In this document: in pieces, positions 52,533 to 61,828 of the stretch
How positions within the stretch are numbered: position 1 is the first letter of the stretch
Layout of the letters: the number at the start of each line of letters is the position of its first letter
DNA from: Chitinophaga sp. CF118
GTDB lineage: Bacteria > Bacteroidota > Bacteroidia > Chitinophagales > Chitinophagaceae
Length of the DNA: 64,000 nt
NCBI RefSeq assembly: GCF_900112615.1
Contig: NZ_FOMK01000005.1
Span: forward strand, 186,001-250,000
Direction of reading: 5' to 3'
Notes under the pieces: generated by a model
What the model saw: only the letters and a program-made list of their open reading frames with translations
What the model was told of the DNA's origin: nothing
Databases searched by the model: none
Translations under genes and position numbers: made by a program

Positions 52533-53417
52533 ATGAGTGTTTTAGTCAATAAGCATAGCAAAGTGATTGTACAGGGCTTTACCGGTACAGAAGGTACATT
52601 CCATGCCTCACAGATGATAGAGTATGGCACGCAGGTAGTAGGCGGTGTTACACCAGGTAAAGGTGGCAGCAAGCACCTGGATCGTCCGGTATTTAATACA
52701 GTAGACGATGCCGTAAAAGCTACCGGAGCTAATGTATCTATCATTTTCGTTCCACCCGGATTCGCAGCAGATGCCATTATGGAAGCTGCCGAAGCTGGTA
52801 TAGAACTGATAGTATGTATCACAGAAGGTATTCCTGTACAGGATATGATCAGGGCTAAGAACTTCCTGGTAGGCCATACATCATCACGCCTGATCGGGCC
52901 AAACTGCCCTGGTGTGATCACTGCCGATGAAGCGAAAGTAGGTATCATGCCTGGTTTTATTTTCAAGAAAGGTAACATTGGTATCGTATCTAAATCCGGT
53001 ACTTTAACATATGAAGCTGCTGATCAGGTAGTTAAGGCTGGTCTGGGTGTTTCTACTGCTATTGGTATCGGTGGAGATCCAATCATTGGTACCCCTACCA
53101 AAGAAGCAGTTGAACTGCTCATGAATGATCCTGAAACTGTAGGTATCATCATGATCGGTGAGATCGGTGGTAGCATGGAAGCTGAAGCTGCACTGTGGAT
53201 CAAAGAAAACGGTACCAAGCCTGTAGTAGGCTTTATTGCTGGCCAGACAGCGCCTCCGGGCCGCCGTATGGGTCATGCCGGTGCTATCATCGGTGGTGCT
53301 GATGATACTGCTGCTGCTAAAATGAAGATCATGGCAGAGTGTGGTATCCACGTAGTAGATAGTCCTGCTAACATTGGTCAGACTATGGCATCAGTGCTGA
53401 AAGGCGTGAAAGCATAG
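52533..53417 (+). CDS. sucD: Succinate--CoA ligase subunit alpha
   Basis: A 294-residue protein. The CoA-binding Rossmann domain has QGFTGTEGTFHASQMIEYGT; GPNCPGVITADEAK and GIVSKSGTLTYEA follow; phosphohistidine His248 is in GRRMGHAGAIIGG. With SucC it makes ATP or GTP from succinyl-CoA in the TCA cycle. sucC is not nearby, which is common in Bacteroidota, where the two subunit genes can be unlinked. The length is normal. Confidence 0.97.
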   Translation: MSVLVNKHSKVIVQGFTGTEGTFHASQMIEYGTQVVGGVTPGKGGSKHLDRPVFNTVDDAVKATGANVSIIFVPPGFAADAIMEAAEAGIELIVCITEGIPVQDMIRAKNFLVGHTSSRLIGPNCPGVITADEAKVGIMPGFIFKKGNIGIVSKSGTLTYEAADQVVKAGLGVSTAIGIGGDPIIGTPTKEAVELLMNDPETVGIIMIGEIGGSMEAEAALWIKENGTKPVVGFIAGQTAPPGRRMGHAGAIIGGADDTAAAKMKIMAECGIHVVDSPANIGQTMASVLKGVKA

Positions 53418-53577
53418 AGATCAGTCAGTTAATGATATAGAAAGTCCTTCTTCGGAATTGCCGGAGAAGGATTTTTTTTGCTTAAAGGTTTATTTTCTTG
53501 ACTTTTATACCCGTGCATTGTGGAATACCCTGAAATTCTGCATCCTATTCATACAATTAACCTTAAACGCTGTCCGT

Positions 53578-56500
53578 ATGCGCCTCATTTTAAGTTTATG
53601 TTTTTTTTTAACGTTTATCAGTACTAGTCTTATGGCCCAGTTTAACTATGATGCCCATTGGAAGAAAGTAGGTGAATTCGACAAAAAAGGATTACCCAAA
53701 TCGGCATTGGAAGAAGTGAACACCATTTATGCGCAGGCCGTTAAGCAAAAGGAGGATGTCCATCTGCTGAAAGCACTCATTTTGCGCATAAAGTATATCA
53801 GTAATACCGAAGAGGATGAAACGCTGAAGAACCTGCAGGACATTAATACCCATATCAGTCAGTTCAACGGCCCGGTAAAAGCCATACTGCTTAGTATGAA
53901 GGGGGAGAAGCTGTGGAACTACCTGCAGCAGAACAGGTATAAATTCTACCGCCGTACCGCTGTAGAAAATGATACTACTACAGATGTGGCTGCATGGAGT
54001 ATCACACGCCTGAATAAAGAAATAGCAACAGCATACGAAGGTTCCCTGGAACAGGATGCTGCACTGAAAAAGATAGCCATTGCCACTTATGATGCCATCC
54101 TGGAAAAAGGACAGAATACCAGGGAATTACGGCCTACGTTATACGATCTGCTGGCACATCGTGCACTGGATTATTTCAAATCCGGAGAAATAATGATGTC
54201 CCGCCCGGCCAATCAGTTTATACTACGTGATCCCGCTGCTTTTGCTCCGTTGCCTGTATTTGCAGCCCACCATTTCGCAACAGAAGATAGTACATCCCTG
54301 CAATACAAAGCATTATTACTGTTGCAGGATTTATTGCGTTTCCACGAAAAGGATGGTAAAGCAGTACTGCTGGATCTTGATCTGGAAAGGATCGGATACA
54401 TGAATCAGGTAGCTGTAATAGCAGGTAAAGATTCGTTATATGTGAAACTGCTGACTGAAATGGAGCAGACTTACACCGGAACTCCGGATGTAACACAGGT
54501 AATATACCTGCTGGCACAGCATTATTATGGTTTAAGTCAGGCCGACGGGAAACCAACCAGGGCAGAAAATATACTCAAGGCAAAGGCATTATGTGATAAA
54601 GCAGTAAAAATGGCACCGGCCTCCCATGGTGGTATTGATTGTGCTAACTTACTGCGGGATATCACATCCAAAGACCTGAAAATGGAAACTGAACTGGTGA
54701 ACATTCCTGGTTTACCATTCCGCACACTTGTCACTTATAAGAATATTAATAAAATTTATCTGCGGGTAGCCCGTATTGACGAAGCCTTTCGTCAGGCACT
54801 GCGGGATAAATCCATGAGTTATGATAGTGAAGAGGGTTACTGGAAGTTGATAAAAGAGAGGGCCGGTCTCAAAACATGGGAACAGCCTTTACCTGGATCG
54901 GAAGATTTCCTGCAGCATAGTACAGAGATTAAAATAGATGCATTGCCATTAGGCCAATATATGATCCTGGCAAGTGCAACACCCGATTTCCCCCTGAAAG
55001 AAAATCTCCTTGCAGCACAGTTTATTCATGTATCAGAGATCAGTCATATCAGCAAGGATAATGGCGGCGATGATGCAAATCTCTTCTATGTTTTACATCG
55101 CCAGAGCGGGAAACCTATGGCTGATGTTAAGCTGAACGTATGGCAAACCGTAAGAGATCCGCGTACGGATAAAGACAATGCAAGCATTATATACAGTGCT
55201 GTTAGCGAAAAGGATGGTGCTGTACGGATAAAGACATTTAAGAATGGTACCAACATCAGGATGCAATGGATTAAAGGAGAAGATGATTTCTTCCCTGATG
55301 ACTACCGGTATATTTATTCGTACAACTACGGGAAAGATCAGGATACCTCCAAACACAGAACATTCCTGTTTACAGACCGTGCTATTTACCGTCCGGGGCA
55401 AACAGTATACTTTAAAGGAATCGTTATAAAACAGGGAGAAGTACCCGGTAAAAGCCGTATTCTGCCTGCATATAAAACAGTAGTATACCTTTACGATAAA
55501 AATGGAGATAAAGCAGATTCCCTGGTTGTGACCACGAATGAATACGGTGCATATTCAGGAACATTCCGCTTACCGTTAGGCAGGTTGAACGGAGAATTCC
55601 GGTTAGAGGAAAAAGTGAATAGCGGAAGTGTTTCTTTCTCCGTAGAAGAATATAAAAGGCCTAAATTCTATGTTGAATTTGATAATATAAAAGGGAATTA
55701 TCGTTTAGGTGATTCCGTTACTATCAACGGAAAGGCACTGGCTTACGCTGGAAATAACATTGATGGTGCAAAGGTGAAATATAAGGTAGTACGAGTAGCG
55801 CGATTCCCTTATCCATGGCTGATGTGGCGTACATTCTATAATGTTGCTCCACGGGAAATAGCACAGGGAGAAACTACTACATCTGCAGATGGCACATTCA
55901 ATGTTGTGTTCCCTGTATTGCCCGATGAGACTGTAGACAAATCTTTAAAGCCCATCTTTACCTACACGGTGGAAGCTGATATTACAGATCTTAATGGGGA
56001 AACACATAGCGGTAATCAAAGCATCAGTGCCGGTTATCAGTCGTTAGAAATAGTTGTTAATATCAATAATACTTTAGTTCAGAAAGATCTGAGTGCGTTG
56101 CATATTGTCACGCAAAATATGAACGGTAATTTTGAACAGGCTAATGTTTCGGTGGTCGTAAAACCACTGCAGCATCCAGGTCGTCTTTTACGTGAACGTT
56201 ACTGGGGCATGCCGGATCAGTTTGTAATTGCAAAGGATGGATATATCAAAGATTTTCCGGTAGATATTTATAAGGATGAAAACAAGCAGGAGAACTGGGA
56301 AAAAGGTGCAGCGCTGATAAAACAACAGGTTGTTACACAAAAGGACAGCACTGTTTCCCTGGATGCAAAATTACCCGCAGGTTTTTATGAACTGGAAGTA
56401 AGTACAGTTGATAAATATGGCGAAACAATTGTACAGAAGAAAACATTCGAGCTGGTAGATCCTACTGCAAAAACATTACCTTATCCGGCCTATTTTTGGA

Positions 56501-59500
56501 GTTATGGCAATAAGAAAAGTATAGAACCCGGAGAGACTACACAGTTGCTGCTGGGTACTGCTGCAAAGGATGTGCAGGTATTGCAGACTGTAGAGAAATT
56601 AAATCAGAAAGAAGTAATCAGTTCATTTGTTATAGACGGAAAGATAACAGACAGATCTTATACTGCAAGTGAAGAAGACCGGGGTAATATCCAGTTTCAG
56701 TTTGTATTTGTGAAAGACAATCGTGTATATACCCTTGAGGAAAACGTTATTGTTCCATGGACTAACAAACAATTGGATATCACAATTGCTACGCACCGTG
56801 ATAAGTTATTACCTGGAGCAAAAGAACAGTGGCAGGTGCAGATTAAAGGGTATAAAGGAACATCTGTGGCCGCAGAAATGCTGGCAACAATGTATGATGC
56901 TTCACTGGATGCCTTCCGCAGGCATGGCTGGTCACAGCCTGATCTGTATCCTTCTTTGTATTCAAGTCGCGTATGGACTGGCGCTGTAAATTTCAGAGAA
57001 ATTGTATCTACTAATCGTGAGGATTATAAAACTCCGGAATTACCGGAAGCTAAGCCATTCAGTTATGACGCGTTGAACTGGTTCTATGAATATGGCAATA
57101 ATCTTAAAACTAAGGAGGAGGCTTCTGGTATCAGGATAAGAGGCGTTAGTTCTGATGCTGCAAGGAATATGGCACCACCATCACCGGCAGCAGCTCGTAT
57201 GGACTTAGCTAAAGGTGCCCCGCAAATGATGAGTGTAATGGCTGAACCGGGCGGCTCTTTTAAAAAGGAAGTAGCAGATAATGAAGTGGCTCCTGATGCC
57301 GGTAAGAAAACAGAAGAGAAAGTAGCTCCTCGTACTAACTTCAATGAAACAGCTTTCTTCTTCCCGGATCTGCGTACAGATAAAGAAGGTAATATCACCT
57401 TTGGGTTCACGGTGCCGGAAGCACTTACCAAATGGAATTTCTTAAGTCTTGCACATACAAAAGATGCTTCTTTTGGTAATGCGGTAAGCAGTGTTGTTAC
57501 ACAGAAATCATTGATGGTGCAGCCGAATGCCCCACGTTTTATGCGTGAAGGAGATAAGATAACATTCTCTGCCAAGATCAGCAACTTGTCTGATAGTAGC
57601 TTAACAGGCGAAGCACATCTGGAATTGCTGGATGCCACTACCATGCAACCGGTAGATGGCTGGTTCCAGAACATTTTCCCTGTACAGCATTTCACCGTAC
57701 AGAAAGGACAAAGTACTGCTGTGAGTTTCCCTATAGATATTCCTTTCAACTTTGGTAGTTCACTTTTATACCGTGTAATAGCAAGAGCAGGCGCTTTCAG
57801 CGATGGTGAAGAAAATGCATTACCGGTATTGACCAACACAATGCTGGTGACTGAAACATTGCCACTGGCAATGCGTGGAGATGGTACCCGTTCCTTTACA
57901 ATGCCTAAGCTGTTAACGAGCGATACATCAGAAACATTACAGCAACATTCTTTCACTGTTGAGTTCTCTGGCAATCCTGCCTGGTACGCGGTACAGGCAT
58001 TGCCTTATCTGATGGAGTATCCGTACGAATGTTCAGAACAGGTATTTAACCGTTTTTATGCCAACACACTGGCATCGTATGTGGCCAATTCAATTCCTGG
58101 TATAAAGGATATGTTTGAGAAATGGAAGACAGAAGATACCACTGCCTTACAAAGCAATCTGCAGAAGAATGAAGAGTTAAAATCGGTATTGTTACAGGAA
58201 ACTCCCTGGGTGCTCGACGCAAAAGATGAAGCAGAGCAGAAAAGGCGTATTGCATTATTGTTTGATCTTCAGAAGATGAGTGGTGAGCAGCAGAAAGCGA
58301 TCACACAGTTAAAGCAGAAACAATTGCCTTCCGGTGCTTTCCCATGGTTTACCGGTATGTGGGAAGATCAGTATATCACACAATATATCCTGGTAGGTAT
58401 TGGTCGTTTGCAACATGTAAAGGCACTTAAAGCGTCTGACGATGCTACCCAATCGATGGTGGACAAAGGGATGGCTTATGTAGAAAAACGGATAGATGAG
58501 GATTATCAAAGGATGAAAAAACAAAAGGTAGATCTGAGCAAACAACATCTCGGCTATCTTGAAGCGCATTATCTGTATTTGCGTAGCCTGTTCCCTGGCA
58601 AGCAGGTTCCCAAACAATACGAGGAATCTTATAAATACTATCTTTCACAGGCTAAGAAGTACTGGTTGCAACAGGGTAAATATACGCAGGCAATGCTGGC
58701 CCTGGCATTGCAGAGAAGTGATGACGGCCTTACAGCAAAAGCGATTATGCGTTCGTTGAAAGAGCATGCTATCGTAAATGATGAAATGGGCATGTACTGG
58801 AAAGATGTTCGCGCTGGTTACTGGTGGTATGAAGCGCCGATTGAAACACAGTCTATCCTGATAGAAGCATTTGAACAGGTAACAAATGATACCACTGCGG
58901 TAAGTGATATGAAAACCTGGTTATTGAAAAACAAACAAACCAATAACTGGCAAACCACGAAGGCAACTGCTGATGCCTGTTATGCCATGTTACTGGGTAG
59001 CAGCAACTGGCTGGCAGCTACTCCACAGGTAGATATTCATGTAGGTAGTAAAACGATCAGTTCTGCTACTGAAAAAACAGAAGCAGGTACCGCTTACTTT
59101 AAGAAACGTTTTGACGCGAAGGACGTGAAACCTGACATGGGTAAGATTGATGTAACGTTACAGGGTAGTCACGGACAGCCTGCATGGGGAGCAGTTTACT
59201 GGCAGTATTTTGAGCAGCTGGATAAAATAACCAGCGCCGCCACACCGCTTACTCTTCAAAAGCGCTTATTCATTCAGAAGAACACTGCCAGCGGTCCGTT
59301 GCTGACAGCAATCCAGGAAGGCAATGAACTGAAAGTGGGTGATAAGGTAAAGGTGCAGGTAACAATGAAGGTTGACAGGGATATGGAGTATGTACATCTG
59401 AAAGATATGCGTGCTGCCTGCTTTGAACCGGAAAATGTGATCAGCGCCAGCAAGTGGCAGAATGGGGTGAGTTATTATGAAAGCACCAAAGATGCTTCCA

Positions 59501-59667
59501 CTAACTTCTTCTTCAGCCGTTTACCAAAAGGGACCTATGTGTTTGAATACACCCTGTTCGTAACCCATCAGGGTAACTTCAGCAATGGGATCAGTACTGC
59601 CCAGTGTATGTATGCGCCCGAATTTAGCGCTCATAGTGAAGGGGTGAGGGTGAAAGTGGTAGAATAA
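53578..59667 (+). CDS. Alpha-2-macroglobulin family protein with CxEQ thioester motif
   Basis: A 2029-residue exported protein from ATG 53578, whose signal peptide (MRLILSLCFFLTFISTSLMA) supports this start over upstream codons. There is no lipobox, unlike E. coli YfhM. Macroglobulin domains follow: FRLPLGRLNGEFRLEEKV and VSFSVEEYKRPKF mark MG3/MG4, and LTKWNFLSLAHTKDASFG the region before the thioester domain. The motif PYECSEQVFNR has Cys1485, so a Cys-Gln thioester is possible. A low-complexity Ala/Pro/Met-rich stretch at ~1190-1245 is bait-like. Such proteins trap proteases in the periplasm. The usual partner gene pbpC is absent. Confidence 0.92.
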   Translation: MRLILSLCFFLTFISTSLMAQFNYDAHWKKVGEFDKKGLPKSALEEVNTIYAQAVKQKEDVHLLKALILRIKYISNTEEDETLKNLQDINTHISQFNGPVKAILLSMKGEKLWNYLQQNRYKFYRRTAVENDTTTDVAAWSITRLNKEIATAYEGSLEQDAALKKIAIATYDAILEKGQNTRELRPTLYDLLAHRALDYFKSGEIMMSRPANQFILRDPAAFAPLPVFAAHHFATEDSTSLQYKALLLLQDLLRFHEKDGKAVLLDLDLERIGYMNQVAVIAGKDSLYVKLLTEMEQTYTGTPDVTQVIYLLAQHYYGLSQADGKPTRAENILKAKALCDKAVKMAPASHGGIDCANLLRDITSKDLKMETELVNIPGLPFRTLVTYKNINKIYLRVARIDEAFRQALRDKSMSYDSEEGYWKLIKERAGLKTWEQPLPGSEDFLQHSTEIKIDALPLGQYMILASATPDFPLKENLLAAQFIHVSEISHISKDNGGDDANLFYVLHRQSGKPMADVKLNVWQTVRDPRTDKDNASIIYSAVSEKDGAVRIKTFKNGTNIRMQWIKGEDDFFPDDYRYIYSYNYGKDQDTSKHRTFLFTDRAIYRPGQTVYFKGIVIKQGEVPGKSRILPAYKTVVYLYDKNGDKADSLVVTTNEYGAYSGTFRLPLGRLNGEFRLEEKVNSGSVSFSVEEYKRPKFYVEFDNIKGNYRLGDSVTINGKALAYAGNNIDGAKVKYKVVRVARFPYPWLMWRTFYNVAPREIAQGETTTSADGTFNVVFPVLPDETVDKSLKPIFTYTVEADITDLNGETHSGNQSISAGYQSLEIVVNINNTLVQKDLSALHIVTQNMNGNFEQANVSVVVKPLQHPGRLLRERYWGMPDQFVIAKDGYIKDFPVDIYKDENKQENWEKGAALIKQQVVTQKDSTVSLDAKLPAGFYELEVSTVDKYGETIVQKKTFELVDPTAKTLPYPAYFWSYGNKKSIEPGETTQLLLGTAAKDVQVLQTVEKLNQKEVISSFVIDGKITDRSYTASEEDRGNIQFQFVFVKDNRVYTLEENVIVPWTNKQLDITIATHRDKLLPGAKEQWQVQIKGYKGTSVAAEMLATMYDASLDAFRRHGWSQPDLYPSLYSSRVWTGAVNFREIVSTNREDYKTPELPEAKPFSYDALNWFYEYGNNLKTKEEASGIRIRGVSSDAARNMAPPSPAAARMDLAKGAPQMMSVMAEPGGSFKKEVADNEVAPDAGKKTEEKVAPRTNFNETAFFFPDLRTDKEGNITFGFTVPEALTKWNFLSLAHTKDASFGNAVSSVVTQKSLMVQPNAPRFMREGDKITFSAKISNLSDSSLTGEAHLELLDATTMQPVDGWFQNIFPVQHFTVQKGQSTAVSFPIDIPFNFGSSLLYRVIARAGAFSDGEENALPVLTNTMLVTETLPLAMRGDGTRSFTMPKLLTSDTSETLQQHSFTVEFSGNPAWYAVQALPYLMEYPYECSEQVFNRFYANTLASYVANSIPGIKDMFEKWKTEDTTALQSNLQKNEELKSVLLQETPWVLDAKDEAEQKRRIALLFDLQKMSGEQQKAITQLKQKQLPSGAFPWFTGMWEDQYITQYILVGIGRLQHVKALKASDDATQSMVDKGMAYVEKRIDEDYQRMKKQKVDLSKQHLGYLEAHYLYLRSLFPGKQVPKQYEESYKYYLSQAKKYWLQQGKYTQAMLALALQRSDDGLTAKAIMRSLKEHAIVNDEMGMYWKDVRAGYWWYEAPIETQSILIEAFEQVTNDTTAVSDMKTWLLKNKQTNNWQTTKATADACYAMLLGSSNWLAATPQVDIHVGSKTISSATEKTEAGTAYFKKRFDAKDVKPDMGKIDVTLQGSHGQPAWGAVYWQYFEQLDKITSAATPLTLQKRLFIQKNTASGPLLTAIQEGNELKVGDKVKVQVTMKVDRDMEYVHLKDMRAACFEPENVISASKWQNGVSYYESTKDASTNFFFSRLPKGTYVFEYTLFVTHQGNFSNGISTAQCMYAPEFSAHSEGVRVKVVE

Positions 59668-59692
59668 CTCAAATCCGGAATAAAGCCTCTGA

Positions 59693-59731
59693 GGGGGATC
59701 AGAAAGCATTGTCTTTCTGATCCCCCTTTTT
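59693..59731 (+). terminator. Terminator after the A2M gene
   Basis: A 14-bp perfect stem GGGGGATCAGAAAG (59693-59706) with CTTTCTGATCCCCC (59713-59726), then five T. Confidence 0.93.
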
Positions 59732-59927
59732 CATGCAGTAACAGCTCTGGTTCTGATAGGTTTTTCATGTACTGGAGCTGGCTACAAAATAAAATGAAGA
59801 CGTTAAGAATCGTGAAAAAGCAACTTGTCTTCCACCACTCCCCAAGAGCGGGGATGCCTGTTAGTTAACCCCTGGTAATAAGTACTGAGATAGTATCCAT
59901 ACAGTACTATTTGATATAATAAAAAGA

Positions 59928-59985
59928 TATTTTAGCCTTATATAACCCTTATCTTTATAGATAAGGGTTATATAAGGCTAAAATA
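59928..59985. repeat. 26-bp perfect palindrome followed by 11-bp tandem repeats
   Basis: Arms 59928-59953 and 59960-59985 are perfect complements around TTTATA; the core reads AGCCTTATATAACCCTTATC. Two tandem copies of ATAAGGCTTAT follow at 59994-60004 and 60005-60015, sharing the AAGGCT word with the palindrome. No gene stops just before it, so it need not be a terminator. Confidence 0.7.
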
Positions 59986-60273
59986 AGACTAGGATAAGGC
60001 TTATATAAGGCTTATACCACTTGTAAGGTACTACTATGGTACATTTAGAGCAGGTTGTAATATGAATTAAAGAATAGTAGTTTCAAAATAAACCCATAAT
60101 AACAGTGCTTTATATATATGCTGTTTTGTAAATGAGTTGTAAACTCGTCCCTTTCTCAGTTTTGGAGCATACATGACCTGTCGGGATATAACGTTAGTGA
60201 ACGGAGCTGTTCAGAAACGTACACCATCATTCCGGAATCGAACAAAAATGTAGCCTCAGTTCTTTTTATATTT

Positions 60274-60345
60274 ATGATTATCAATTGTTTAATCGGTGGT
60301 ATTCTTTTTGTCCTGACCATGGCCTATTGGAATGGCTATTTTTAA
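60274..60345 (+). CDS. Possible 23-residue hydrophobic peptide
   Basis: A tiny frame coding MIINCLIGGILFVLTMAYW then NGYF. The sequence would form one short membrane helix. It may be a small membrane peptide, or chance in AT-rich DNA. There is no recognisable ribosome site, and neighbouring DNA has no related gene. Confidence 0.25.
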   Translation: MIINCLIGGILFVLTMAYWNGYF

Positions 60346-60427
60346 CAACAACCATTTCTGAATAGTTTCTTGTTCTCTTCCTGAGGGCCACGTTGGTAAT
60401 TCCTGTTAAAAGTTTAAAAACGGAATA

Positions 60428-61813
60428 ATGAAGAATAAAACATTTGCACTGGTCATTATTTTATTTTACTCATCGCATGCTGCTATCTCCCAAGAGATCA
60501 TTAAGGATTCTATTTATTCCAATATTCTGAAAGAACAGCGGGCAATAGAAGTGGTGCTCCCGGATAAATACAAACCTGGTTCCGGCGAAAGATATGAAGT
60601 AACCTATGTAACAGATGGTGAATGGAACACAAAAATAGTTGCACAACTACAGCGTTTTGCAGGATACCAGTTTATGCCGCCGAATATAATTGTAAGTCTT
60701 CCCAATACTTATATAAACAAGGAAAATATGCGGAACAGGGATCTTACACCTACTCATATAGTGCAGAATCAATTATCCGGTGGTGCAGATAATTACATTG
60801 CATTTCTGAAAACAGAACTGATCCCTTACATCGAGAAAAAATATCCCACAAAGGGAGCGAGAACGTACCACGGTGGATCATTGGGCGGGTTGTTTGGGCT
60901 GTACACTTTTTTTAAAGAACCGGAATTATTCCAGTCTTATACACTGTCGGATCCTGCTTTCTGGTGGGATAATGGGTTGGTGATGAAGATGGCATCCCAA
61001 AAACTGGATTCATTGCCTAATCCGGAGAGGACGCTCTTCTTCACAGGTCGTGAAGGAAAACCTTTACAGGAAATGGGGGTTAAACAGATGGATTCTATTT
61101 TCCGGGCAAAGGCTCCTGCGGCCTTACACTGGAAGTGTGCTGTATATAACGGTGAAACGCATAATTCCATGATCTTTAAAACAGTGTATGACGGATTTAA
61201 ATTCACGTATGAAGGGTATACTTCAGAGCCGATAGAATTTCATCCTATGGCCGGCATTGTGTTAAAAGACAAACCATTTAACCTATACTGTTTTCCAAAC
61301 GAGTTTCAAACGGTGAGATATACAACAGATGGTACCGAACCTACCCCGGCATCTCCTAAAATTACAAATGGTATTACCCCGGTTACAATATCATCTCAAC
61401 TAATAATAAAAGCATTTGACGCAAGGAAGGATTATGACAGGACAATGAAAGGGGATTTCACAATAGGAACCGTACTGCCTGTTGTTAAGAAACCGGGGAA
61501 AATAAAGCCCGGAGGATTGGATACTTTAGCGGGTACCATTGGTGGATATATCGAAATTAAAGAAGAAGGGTATTATATTTTCGGATTAATGCATCCTTCA
61601 ATGAATACTAAACTATCACTGGGAAACCAACCCTTGTTTGATTATGATACTGCGACAGGTAAGGGTAGTGATCAATCTTATATCCTTCCGCTGACAAAAG
61701 GATTTTATCCGATACAAATAAAATACGCTGGGAATAAAGCGCCGGATCTGATGTATTTAGCGCCCGGGAAAGAAGATCCCAGCCCTATTCCAACAGAAAT
61801 ACAATATCATTAA
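60428..61813 (+). CDS. Secreted esterase-like alpha/beta hydrolase with chitobiase-like C-terminal domain
   Basis: A 461-residue exported protein (signal peptide to ~21, HAAISQ). Residues ~25-265 are an esterase D/enterochelin esterase-type hydrolase with nucleophile Ser151 in HGGSLGGLFG and His245 in GETHNSM. Residues ~285-345 (VRYTTDGTEPTPASP, LIIKAFD) resemble the CHB_HEX_C Ig-like domain found in chitobiases and other glycan enzymes. The last ~90 residues (GTIGGYIEIKEEGYYIFGL, GFYPIQIKYAG) look like a PA14-type domain. A role in ester cleavage on polysaccharides or siderophores is possible. An ABC permease gene follows 15 bases later. Confidence 0.82.
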   Translation: MKNKTFALVIILFYSSHAAISQEIIKDSIYSNILKEQRAIEVVLPDKYKPGSGERYEVTYVTDGEWNTKIVAQLQRFAGYQFMPPNIIVSLPNTYINKENMRNRDLTPTHIVQNQLSGGADNYIAFLKTELIPYIEKKYPTKGARTYHGGSLGGLFGLYTFFKEPELFQSYTLSDPAFWWDNGLVMKMASQKLDSLPNPERTLFFTGREGKPLQEMGVKQMDSIFRAKAPAALHWKCAVYNGETHNSMIFKTVYDGFKFTYEGYTSEPIEFHPMAGIVLKDKPFNLYCFPNEFQTVRYTTDGTEPTPASPKITNGITPVTISSQLIIKAFDARKDYDRTMKGDFTIGTVLPVVKKPGKIKPGGLDTLAGTIGGYIEIKEEGYYIFGLMHPSMNTKLSLGNQPLFDYDTATGKGSDQSYILPLTKGFYPIQIKYAGNKAPDLMYLAPGKEDPSPIPTEIQYH

Positions 61814-61828
61814 TAAAATTATCCTGCT

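Larger units (their letters stand above)
59732..60427. other. Long non-coding stretch between the A2M and esterase genes
   Basis: It contains a short inverted repeat AGTACTG/CAGTACT at 59881-59908, the large palindrome at 59928-59985, tandem ATAAGGCTTAT copies and one tiny reading frame at 60274-60345. Elsewhere I see no gene, RNA family or clear promoter. Its A+T content is high. Confidence 0.5.

Noticed and set aside
52160..52978. A 272-codon minus-strand reading frame across the MlaF-type gene and sucD
   Set aside because: It spans two real genes and the gap between them and shows no protein family motif.
53458..53577. A longer start for the A2M gene
   Set aside because: It would begin at a non-ATG codon only 41 bases after sucD and put 40 residues before a good signal peptide.
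57084..57974. A 296-codon minus-strand reading frame inside the A2M gene
   Set aside because: It lies wholly within a well-supported gene and its product has no recognisable feature.
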